A stretch of 64,000 nucleotides of DNA, from contig JAUCBJ010006998.1 of assembly GCA_032718475.1 (NCBI GenBank), positions 88,253 through 152,252 on the forward strand, written 5' to 3'. The notes beneath the pieces were generated by a model, which searched no databases, was not told the origin of the DNA, and was given only the letters and a program-made list of their open reading frames with translations. The DNA is from Nemertoderma westbladi. Its lineage: Eukaryota; Xenacoelomorpha; Nemertodermatida; Nemertodermatidae. Shown here in pieces: positions 31,391-42,125 of this stretch. Made by a program: the position numbers and the translations under genes. Numbering within the stretch: the first letter of the stretch is position 1; every line of letters begins with the position of its first letter.

Positions 31391-33909
31391 CTAGAAAGGC
31401 ATTTCCTAAAGGAAATGCAACCACGAAGCTAAGGAAAATTAAACAAAGGGCCACTCACTATCTGGTTCGTTGCTTAGCCTCATTTAGTAGCGTTTTCTAA
31501 TAAATAACTTATATTCCCATGGAAACTAGAGGAACTGTTGGGTTTAGCTTTGAAAAAAGATTCAGTCCAGATTGTGGTTCAGATAACACATTTACCGAGT
31601 TTCAGAAAATATTGTAGTTTATGTCCACATCACTGATTTTCTACTAGAAAGGCATTTCCTAAAGGAAATGCGACCACGAAGCTAAGGAAAATTAAACAAA
31701 GGGCCACAATTTGGTTTGTTGCTTAGCCTAGTTTAGTAGCATGCCAATAAATAACTTATATTCCTATGGAAACTAGAATTCTCTGAAACTGTTGGTTTTA
31801 CCTTTGAAAAAAAATTCAGTCCAGATTGTGGTTCAGATAACACATACCAAGTTTCAGAAAATATTGTAGTTTATGTCCAAATTACCGATTTTCTCTCAAA
31901 ATGCATCTGTTTGCAGTGGTTGTCATGGAAACTGAAAAATATAACAATGTAATTCGGATGCAGAATAAGTCATATAATGGGGGTAGGTCTTGGTCCCAAG
32001 TCATAATACTATTAACTTGTGCTTCATATTATCGTTTTATAAATTTTAACATCTGTTTAGTCTTGTTGCTATGGTAACTGGATTGTGTAATTAACCTCAA
32101 ATAGATTGTATATGGACCTTACAGATGAGTTGCAAAACCCCAAATTTATATTTATTACATTATTTTGCTACAAATAGAGTTTTGAATTTAGACTTGAATG
32201 ATATAGACTTTAATAAACTCCAGGTACCATGGTAACAAGTTATTTCTGGAACGTTTTCAGTTTCACTAAAAGTTCCAACTAATGGTCCAGATAACACATT
32301 CCCAGTTTCGTAAAATTTTATCGCGAAGACTATGTCCAAATGAGTTATTTTTGTATAAAAACATCTGTTTTCAGCGGTTGTCATGGTAACTGCAAAATTA
32401 AACAATGAAATTCGGACGCAGAATAAGTCATATAGTGGGGGTAGGGGTTAGTCCCAAGACATAAGCCCTTAACCTTAGGCTTCAAATTAACATTTTATAA
32501 ATTTTAACATCTGTTTAGCCCGGTTGCCAAGGTAACTGGATTTTCTATTTAACCTCAATCGGCTCTGCTATGGACCTTATAGTTGAGTTGAGAAACCCCA
32601 AGTTTATATCTATTATAGTTTTCCTACAAATATAGTTATAAATATTGACTTGAAATACATAGACTTTTTTCTATGTCCGTTGCCATGGAAACCAGATTTT
32701 TCCTGGATATGAGACCCAGCCCACACGATGCGCCTCGACGAAGAAGTACATACATGCAAAATTTCAGGGTACTTTTAAAGGCTAGTTTTTTCCGGAATAA
32801 AAAAACACTAAATCTGCCCCACACAAGTAAAATAGCCCACTATGAATAGACCATCTCAGCTAAGGAAAATCTTTCTTAGCGAAAGTAGTTGATTTTCCTT
32901 AGCTTCGTGGATCAAAATGAATCTGTTTGCAGTGGTTGTCATGGAAACTGAAAAATAGAACAATGTAATTCGGATGCAGAATAAGTCATATAGTGGGGGT
33001 ATGTCTTGGTCCCAAGTCATAATACTATTAACTTGTGCTTCAAATTATCATTTTATAAATTTTAACATCTGTTTAGACTTGTTGCTATGGTAACTGTATT
33101 TTCTAATTAACCTCGAACGGCTTGGATATGGATCTTATAGATGAGTTGCAAAACCCCAAGTTTATATATATTACAGTTTTGCTACAAATAGAGTTATGAA
33201 TATAGACTTGAATAAACTACAGTTACCATGGTAACTAGATATTTCTGGAATGATTTGAATTTCACTTAAAGTTCCAACTAGTGGTCCAGATAACACATTC
33301 CTAGTTTCGTAAAATTTTATCGCGAAGTCTATATCCAAATGAATAAGTTTTGAATAAAAACATCTGTTTTCAGCGGTTGTCATGGTAACTGAAAAATAGA
33401 ACAATGTAATTCGGACGCAGAATAAGTTATATAGTGGGGGTAGGGGTTGGTCCCAAGTCATAACACCTTACCCTTAGGCCTCAAATTAACATTTTATAAA
33501 TTTTAACATCTGTTTATCCCGGTTGCCAAGGTAACTGGATTTTCTATTTAGCCTCAATCGGATCTGCTATGGACCTTATAGTTGTGTTGCGAAACCCCAA
33601 GTTTGTATCTATTATAGTTTTCCTATAAATAGAGTTATAAATATTGACTTGAAATACATAGACTTTTTTCTAAGTCCGTTGCCATGGAAACCAGATTTTT
33701 CCTGGATATGAGACCCATCCCACACGATGCGCCTCGACGAGTAGTACATACATGCAAAATTTCAGGGTACTTTTAAAGGCTAGTTTTTTCTGGAGTCAAA
33801 AAAAAACTAATCTGCTCCATACAAGTAAAATAGCCCACTATGAATAGACCATCTCAGCTAAGGAAAATCTTTCTTAGCGAAAGTAGTTGATTTTCCTTAG
33901 CTTCGTGGA
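31391..33909 (-). mobile_element. Helitron-like unit 6, interrupted by unit 7
   Basis: Its two parts, 31391-31643 and 32912-33909 (253 + 998 bp), together make one complete unit. The first part breaks off at GATTTTCTA and the second resumes TCAAAATG, exactly the sequence seen uninterrupted in other units. Confidence 0.85.
31644..32911 (-). mobile_element. Helitron-like unit 7, nested in unit 6
   Basis: A complete 1268-bp unit lying precisely between A and T of unit 6 with no duplicated target base: the canonical Helitron insertion site. Confidence 0.85.
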
Positions 33910-33985
33910 TTAGTAAAACTTGGTCTTCAATAAAAAATTTAATCAATATAAAAAAGTCGTCAAAATACTAGAAAGGCATTTCCTA

Positions 33986-35252
33986 CGAGAAAGGCATTTC
34001 CTAAAGGAAATGCAACCACGAAGCTAAGGAATATTAAACAAACGGCCACACTTTGGTTCGTTGCTTAGCCTCGTTAAGTAGCAATTGTCAATAATTAACT
34101 TCTATTCCCATGGAAACTAGAGTTCTCTGGAACTGTTGCTTTAACCTTTGAAAAAAAATTCAGTACAGATTGTGGTTCAGATAACACATATACTGAGTTT
34201 CAGAAAATATTGTAGTTTATGTCCAAATTACCGATTTTCTATCAAAATGCATCTGTTTGCAGTGGTTGTCATGGAAACTGGAAAATAGAACAATGTAATT
34301 CGGATGCAGAATAAGTCATATAGTGGGGGTAGGGGTTAGTCCCAAGTCATAATACTATTAACTTGTGCTTCAAATTATCATTTTATAAATTTTAACATCT
34401 GTTTAGACTTGTTGCTATGGTAACTGTATTTTCTAATTAACCTCAAACGGCTTGGATATGGATCTTATAGATGAGTTGCAAAACCCCAAGTTGATATATA
34501 TTACAGTTTTGCTACAAATAGAGTTATCAATATAGATTTGAATGATATAGAGTTTAATAAACTACAGTTACCATGGTAACTAAATTTCTGGAATAATTTA
34601 AGTTTCACTAAAAGTTCCAACTAGTGGTCCAGATAACACATACCCAGTTTTGTAAAATTTTATCGTGAAGTCTATGTCCAAATGAATAAGTTTTGAATAA
34701 AAACATCTGTTTTCAGCGGTTGTCATGGTAACTGAAAAATAGAACAATGTAATTCAGATGCAGAATAAGTTATATAGTGGGGGTAGGGGTTGGTCCCAAG
34801 TCATAACACCTTGCCCTTAGGCCACAAATTAACATTTTATAAATTTTAACATCTGTTTATCCCGGTTGCCAAGGTAACTGGATTTTCTATTTAGCCTCAA
34901 TCGGATCTGCTATGGACCTTATAGTTGTGTTGCGAAACCCCAAGTTTATATCTATTATAGTTTTCCTACAAATAGAGTTATAAATATTGACTTGAAATAC
35001 ATAGAATTTTTTTGAAGTCCGTTGCCATGGAAACCAGATTTTTCCTGGATATGAGACCCGGCCCAAAAGATGCGCCTCGTCGAGTAGTATATACATGCAA
35101 AATTTCAGGGTACTTTTAAAGGCTAGTTTTTTCACCTATCAAAAAAAAACAAATCTGCTCCATACAAGTAAAATAGCCCACTATGAATAGACCATCTCAG
35201 CTAAGGAAAATCTTTCTTAGCGAAAGTAGTTGATTTTCCTTAGCTTCGTGGA
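33986..35252 (-). mobile_element. Helitron-like unit 9, nested in the terminal hairpin of unit 8
   Basis: A complete 1267-bp unit inserted 18 bp from the end of unit 8. Confidence 0.82.
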
Positions 35253-35476
35253 AAGGAAATGCAACCACGAAGCTAAGGAAAATTAAACAAAGGGCCACAA
35301 TTTGGTTTGTTGCTTAGCCTAGTTTAGTAGCATTTGCCAATAAATAACTTATATTCCCATGGAAACTAGGTTCTCTGGAACTGTTGGTTTTACCTTTGAA
35401 AAAAGATTCAGTAAAGATTGTGGTTCAGATAACACTTCCCGAGTTTCAGAAAATATTGTAGTTTATGTCCAAATTA

Positions 35477-38028
35477 CGAGAAAGGCATTTCCTAAAGGAA
35501 ATGCAACCACGAAGCTAAGGAAAATTAAACAAACGGCCACACTTTGGTTCGTTGCTTATAGCCTAGTTTAGTAGCAATTGCCAATAATTTACGAGAAAGG
35601 CATTTCCTAAAGGAAATGCAACCACGAAGCTAAGGAAAATTAAACAAACGGCCACACTTTGGTTCGTTGCTTATAGCCTAGTTTAGTAGCAATTGCCAAT
35701 AATTTACGTCTATTCCCATGGAAACTAGAGTTCTCTGGAACTGTGGGTTTTACCTTTGAAAAAAGATTCAGTCCAGATTGTGGTTCAGATTATAACACAT
35801 ATACCGAGTTTCAGAAAATATTGTAGTTTATGTCCAAATTACCGATTTTCTATCAAAATGCATCTGTTTGCAGTGGTTGTCATGGAAACTGAAAAATATA
35901 ATAATGTAATTCGGATGCAGAATAAGTCATATAGTGGGGGTAGGTCTTGGTCCCAAGTCATAATACTATTAACTTGTGCTTCAAATTATCATTTTATAAA
36001 TAGTAACATCTGTTTAGTCTTGTTGCTATGGTAACTGTACTTTCTAATTAACCTCAAACGGCTTGGATGGATATGGAAATTATAGATGAGTTACAAAACC
36101 CCAAGTTTATATATATTACAGTTTTGCTAGAAATAGAGTTATCAATATAGACTTGAATGATATAGAGTTTAATAAACTACAGTTACCATGGTAACTAAAT
36201 TTCTGGAATGATTTAAGTTTCACTAAAAGTTCCAACTAGTGGTGCAGATAACACATACCCAGTTTTGTAAAATTTTATCGCGAAGTCTATGTCCAAATGA
36301 ATAATTTTTGTATAAAAACATATGTTTTCGGCTGTTGTCATGGTAACTGAAAAATAGAACAATGTAATTCGGATGCAGAATAAGTTATATAGTGGGGGTA
36401 GGGGTTGGTCCCAAGTCATAACACCTTGCCCTTAGGCTTCAAATTAACATTTTATAAATTTTAACATCTGTTTATCCCGGTTGCCAAGGTAACTGGATTT
36501 TCTATTTAGCCTCAATCGGTTCTGCTATGGACCTTATAGTTGTGTTGCGAAACCCCAAGTTTATATCTATTATAGTTTTCCTACAAATAGAGTTATAAAT
36601 ATTGACTTGAAATACATAGACTTTTTTTGAAGTCCGTTGCCATGGAAACCAGATTTTTCCTGGATATGAGACCCGGCCCAAAAGATGCGCCTCGTCGAGT
36701 AGTATATACATGCAAAATTTCAGGGTACTTTTAAAGGCTAGTTTTTTCGCCTATCAAAAAACCCCAAATCTGCCTCACACAAGTAAAATAGCCCACTATG
36801 AATAGACCATCTCAGCTAAGGAAAATCTTTCTTAGCGAAAGTAGTTGATTTTCCTTAGCTTCGTGGACTTCTATTCCCATGGAAACTAGAGTTCTCTGGA
36901 ACTGTGGGTTTTACCTTTGAAAAAAGATTCAGTCCAGATTGTGGTTCAGATTATAACACATATACCGAGTTTCAGAAAATATTGTAGTTTATGTCCAAAT
37001 TACCGATTTTCTATCAAAATGCATCTGTTTGCAGTGGTTGTCATGGAAACTGAAAAATATAATAATGTAATTCGGATGCAGAATAAGTCATATAGTGGGG
37101 GTAGGTCTTGGTCCCAAGTCATAATACTATTAACTTGTGCTTCAAATTATCATTTTATAAATAGTAACATCTGTTTAGTCTTGTTGCTATGGTAACTGTA
37201 CTTTCTAATTAACCTTAAACGGCTTGGATGGATATGGAAATTATAGATGAGTTACAAAACCCCAAGTTTATATATATTACAGTTTTGCTAGAAATAGAGT
37301 TATCAATATAGACTTGAATGATATAGAGTTTAATAAACTACAGTTACCATGGTAACTAAATTTCTGGAATGATTTAAGTTTCACTAAAAGTTCCAACTAG
37401 TGGTGCAGATAACACATACCCAGTTTTGTAAAATTTTATCGCGAAGTCTATGTCCAAATGAATAATTTTTGTATAAAAACATCTGTTTTCGGCTGTTGTC
37501 ATGGTAACTGAAAAATAGAACAATGTAATTCGGATGCAGAATAAGTTATATAGTGGGGGTAGGGGTTGGTCTCAAGTCATAACACCTTGCCCTTAGGCCT
37601 CAAATTATCATTTTATAAATTTTAACATCTGTTTATCCCGGTTGCCAACGTAACTGGATTTTCTATTTAGCCTCAATCGGATCTGCTATGGACCTTATAG
37701 TTGTGTTGCAAAACCCCAAGTTTAAATCTATTATAGTTTTCCTACAAATAGAGTTATAAATATTGACTTGAAATACATAGACTTTTTTTGAAGTCCGTTG
37801 CCATGGAAACCAGATTTTTCCTGGATATGAGACCCGGCCCAAAAGATGCGCCTCGCCGAGTAGTATATACATGCAAAATTTCAGGGTACTTTTAAAGGCT
37901 AGTTTTTTCGCCTATCAAAAAACCCCAAATCTGCCTCACACAAGTAAAATAGCCCACTATGAATAGACCATCTCAGCTAAGGAAAATCTTTCTTAGCGAA
38001 AGTAGTTGATTTTCCTTAGCTTCGTGGA
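35477..38028 (-). mobile_element. Helitron-like unit 10, nested in unit 8 and host of unit 11
   Basis: Parts 35477-35591 and 36868-38028 sum to 1276 bp, the same length as unit 11. It breaks unit 8 between AAATTA and CCGATTTTCT. Confidence 0.82.
35592..36867 (-). mobile_element. Helitron-like unit 11, innermost of three nested units
   Basis: A complete 1276-bp unit inside unit 10 at ATAATTTA/CTTCTATTCCC. It is nearly identical to unit 10, so both are recent. Confidence 0.82.
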
Positions 38029-38616
38029 CCGATTTTCTATTAAAATGCAACTGTTTGCAGTGGTTGTCATGGAAACTGAAAAATAGAACAATGTAATTCG
38101 GATGCAGAATAAGTCATATAATGGGGGTAGGTCTTGGTCCCAAGTCATAATACTATTAACTTGTGCTTCAAATTATCATTTTATAAATTTTAACATCTGT
38201 TTAGTCTTGTTGCTATGGTGACTGGATTGTGTAATTAATCTCGAATGGATTGTATTATGTATATGGACCTTATAGATGAGATGCAAAATACCAAATTTAT
38301 ATATATTACATTATTTTGCTACAAATAGAGTATTGAATTTAGACTTGAATGATATAGACTTTAATAAACTCCAGTCACCATGGTAACTAGTTATTTCTGG
38401 AATATTTTCAGTTTCACCAAAAGTCCCAACTAGTGGTCCAGATAACACATACCCAGTTTCATAAAATTTTATCATGAAGTCTATGTCCAAATGAGTAATT
38501 TTTGCATAAAAACATCTGTTTTCAGCGGTTGTCATGGTAACTGCAAAATAAAACAATGAAATTCGGACGCAGAATAATTTATATAGTGGGGGTAGGGGTT
38601 GGTCCCAAGTCATAAC

Positions 38617-41600
38617 TGTAAAGGCTTTTGCGTAATTAGCCGGTTATTTTCCCCGTGAAGTACTCTGTAGTTGGTTTACCAGGCATAAAAGGGCCGTGTC
38701 CTTACTGTACTGGTGTTTTAGAGGACATAAAAGTAATTTCTTCTGTATGTGTACTTTAGCGGACATAATCCGCAATTCCATGACGTAAAAGCCGAAATAC
38801 TCTTGGAACAGTGTAGTTACTAAGACGACAGCTAATAGCTGAGCTGTACACGTGGAGCCTCTGCACGGAGCCTTGGTTCTTTGTTCTGCTCAGCTCAAAT
38901 GACGACATCTATCAGCTGTGTCCACGTCAGTTCGACCAATCAGAGATTTTCCCTTTGTGTAAAAAGCTGTACAGCAGAATCCCATGATTCAGTACTGACG
39001 TTTCCCCCACGCCTAAGAACACCGGCCGGGGAATGTTTTCTGACATTAGAGCGTCTTTAATTATAAGATCATCAAACTGTTATCTCGGTACTGACTACAG
39101 CACCTCGATTTTGCACCTTGGTCAACTTAGTTAAGTACACTTGCATTATTTACTGCTATTTACTGTGTTGTTGATTGTATCATTCGTTTACATATTATTA
39201 TTGGGAAGAATATTGATAACGATCCGAAACCCAATCTTCTTGATACACTAAGGTTAGAGAGACCGGTTACATATAACAATTTGCGACATACATTATTGTG
39301 GTTTGTAGTGAGTTCAATGCTACTTAATAGGCCCTACAAATGTTGGTTGCTGTTCTCTTTATATATGATTAAAATCAGTGAATGTCGGCAATTCAGTGTG
39401 CAGTTGTGTGCAATAGTCTGTGTGTGCTTGACCGAGTAACAAAGCATTTCCTAAAGAATGCACTTTGGTGATCTATAAGACATACCGTTGTGTATAGTGT
39501 AAGTCATAGCTCTGTTTAAATAGATAGAGCGCCACGTCCTAAAGGAACTGCTAATATTTCCCGAAAGTGAATAATATTCGTCAGAGATTATATATTAACG
39601 ATCAATCGAATAGTACGGTAGGCCTGCACCGCAATCAAATTAAAGCATCCAAATCCAGTCTCCCGGGTATATCCAGCGGGTGAATGGTCGCGCACAGACT
39701 GGCTTTGGCTAATGTTAGAATTATTATAGGTGTTCAATACTTGGCATAGGCTGGAGTAGATTTATAACCTAGAAGACATATAGATTTGGCGGGTTAAACT
39801 GCCAAAGGTCTTAAAAGCGCGAACAATAACAGTTTGTGATTAAAGAATTATAAATATTGTTCTGGTAAGAACAATAACAGTTTGTAAAATTCTTGATTGC
39901 AGTGTAGGCAATAAATACAGTTTAATATTGTTCTGGTAAGAACAATAACAGTTTGTTAAACTTCTGATTGCGGCGTAAGCAATCGAGTCGTCGAAAGTAC
40001 CGGTCGACCGGTGACCAGTAGGCCTGACTGCCTGATCACCCGGACCGGTACTTACAACAGTACAGGTACAGCAGTACTATTTCGATTGTGATATTGTATA
40101 TTGTAGGCTGCTAAGGGATTAGGGATTGATCACCCCTCATTCCTTTGTATAGTTTACTTATTTCTGTCAGTTTTATTTGCCTGTAAGTTAATATTGAGTA
40201 GAAGGCCGTGTAAGCCTGCCCAGATTGTACAGATAATTTGTAGGCTGGATAGTTGTTTGACTGTTGTTAAGTCTGAACGGATTGCAGTGCATGTAGAGTC
40301 TGTCCGATAAAGTGCCAGTTAGTAAGTTGGGGTAGCCAGAGCTGTCAGGTCAATCCCCTCTTAAAGAATAAGCCGTACTACCGTGTTAGAACGCATACTA
40401 ACTAACCATTTTGGAATCTGCATGTACTGTAGTTTATTTAGGCTTGACAGTATTCTGCCAGCGTTTTGGCCTGTGTTTGTTTGTGTGGTCTGTTCAGGTA
40501 CCGTAATAGTTATTACTCAGATATTTTGTAGGCTGGATTGTTGTCTAGCTATTATTAGGTCTGAAGAGATTGCTGCGTGTGTAGAGTTTGTCTGATAAAG
40601 TGCCAGTTAGTAAGTTGGGGCAGCCAGAGCTGTAAGGTCAATCCCCTCTTAAAGAATAAGTCGTACTACCGTGTTAGAACGCATACTAACTAACCATTTT
40701 GGAATCTGCACATACTGTAGTTTATTTAGGCTTGATAGTAGTCTGCCAGCGTTTGGTTTGTAGTTTGTTTGTGTATTCTGTACGGGTAGCGTAATATTTA
40801 TTATTCAGAGTTTATGCGATTATTCGCAACATTCATGTCCCCAAGTTTATTCCTACAGTAATTGTGCTTGTTATACATACCGTTATAGTTAAATTAACCC
40901 CGGTACTACACGGGCTGCTTGGCGTAGGTAAAGACTGGTGACTTTGTGCTCCGGTCACTCCAGCAGATGCCGTGGTTCTTTTAACTGTTCAAGTATATTT
41001 AACTGCTAGTTATCTGTTTTTAATAAGTACTTGTACCTAATTTAGGGTTTGGTGTACAGTGCTTTCCGAAAGTAATTAGTGTGTAGGCAGTGTATTGTGT
41101 TGTAAAGTGGTTAATAGGCACGTTGGATCTGGTAGTCCGCGGTAATTAACTTCTAGGTAGGGACACTCCGTGATACATAACGTAGTACCTATAGCGATAT
41201 GGCTATAGGTCGTCAGACGGTGGTATTTTCCTATCTGGACAACACAGTGTATTTACTACTACTTATTATTTTCAAATACCGTAGTATCCTGTCCGTTGTA
41301 ATAACCAGAAGTTCTAACCCTTTGTTAGACTGGTTTGTAGTTTCCCTGTAAAATTACCCTAAAATTTCGTACGTAATATTTTTGTTGTGTTTAGTTAGAG
41401 AATTAATCTCACCCGTATCGTAAGTAATTCGTAGATAAGTAACTTAGGAAGTAGAATTATCTGTTTTAGTGTCTAATAAGTAGCACTTCACTGAGAGCGC
41501 ACAGCTTTTGTGTAGTGATTACTTCCCAGAAATAGTAACATCTATTTCAATATTGTAACAAAACCCCTCATACGGGTACATATAAATCCACTAAATCTAT

Positions 41601-41629
41601 TAATAAAATAGTAGGCCTGTTATACAACA
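38617..41629 (+). repeat. 5' LTR of BEL-2 (about 3.0 kb)
   Basis: Runs from TGTAAAGGCTTTTGCG to TTATACAACA. The U3 contains a CCAAT box (38936-38940), TGACGT-type words and CAGCTG and CACGTG E-boxes. An AACAATAACAGTTTGT unit recurs three times at 39823-39957, and the duplication of about 284 bp lies near 40390 and 40674. Confidence 0.85.
38934..38945 (+). promoter_or_regulatory. CCAAT box in BEL-2 U3
   Basis: GACCAATCAGAG matches the BEL-1 5' LTR copy exactly and is the most conserved short word that I noticed in the otherwise variable U3. Confidence 0.5.
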
Positions 41630-42125
41630 CTTAGGTCTTAATATCAGTTGGACTGCTGCTCAAATAACGGTAATAAAGTAAGTAAAGTAACCAAGTAACC
41701 CCTAACATTCAGAAATTCAATTATTTTAAAATAATTGACATACCGGTATTTACAATAGGCTTATTATATTTATTCTATAAATTTAGGCTGAAATCATACC
41801 GGTATTCTGTAATTAATTCTAGTCTGTAATAATTATACTTATATATACTATAAGTGTCAGCTGTATACCGGTATTCACGATAGGCCTATTATATATTTAT
41901 ATATATTTGTGCTAAAATTATATACCGGTACTCTGTGACAAATCTAGTCTGTAATAATACTTATATATATACTATAAGCATACCGGTATTCTAATATATT
42001 ATATATATATCACACTACACTGAGTAGCAGTATCGGTAATTAATTATTAGGCTAACAGTGATACTGAATTACTAGACTTGCTTTAACTGTAATATAGCAG
42101 TAGGCATTCAACTGTACAAACAAAA
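41630..42125 (+). promoter_or_regulatory. BEL-2 leader with ACCGGT palindromes
   Basis: Untranslated leader with ATACCGGTAT-type palindromes spaced about 55-65 bp apart between 41742 and 41990 (four perfect or nearly so, one altered to TACCGGTACT). It is homologous to 13099-13578. The expected primer-binding site lies just after 41629 but I cannot name the tRNA. Confidence 0.55.

Larger units (their letters stand above)
23912..38616 (-). repeat. Nested array of Helitron-like units with RFX-like motifs
   Basis: About eleven copies of a unit of 1.25-1.28 kb, all in one orientation. On the minus strand each starts TCCACGAAGCTAAGGAAAAT, has a 14-bp-stem hairpin next to that end, and ends with GCATTTCC-TTTA-GGAAATGC (8-bp stem), CTTT and CTAG or CTCG, always followed by TA. 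The interior is built from monomers of about 152 bp, each with one palindrome of the GTTGCCATGGTAAC type. Several units interrupt others cleanly with no target duplication. TC start, 3' hairpin and CTRR-like end before T are Helitron hallmarks; the inverted-repeat ends resemble Helentron/HINE elements. No Rep-helicase is encoded, so these would be non-autonomous. Recurrent minus-strand ORFs of 68-101 codons are by-products of repetition. Confidence 0.75.
33968..38616 (-). mobile_element. Helitron-like unit 8, outermost host of units 9-11 and BEL-2
   Basis: Its pieces are 33968-33985, 35253-35476 and 38029-38616. The first two rejoin to restore the palindrome GCATTTCCTAAAGGAAATGC that unit 9 split. 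The third continues where unit 10 inserted and is then cut by the BEL-2 LTR. The remainder of the unit is not found beyond BEL-2. Confidence 0.8.

Noticed and set aside
27232-38613. Recurrent minus-strand ORFs of 68-101 codons with nearly the same sequence (for example 27232-27438, 28540-28746, 33171-33461, 38311-38613)
   Set aside because: They recur only because the Helitron-like unit is repeated. Ends vary, several copies are closed by stops, and the translation covers the RFX-motif monomers with no protein-like features.
23912-38616. CRISPR-like array or ordinary head-to-tail satellite
   Set aside because: Repeat units are over 1.2 kb with defined ends and are nested rather than head-to-tail; CRISPR arrays do not occur in animal nuclear genomes.
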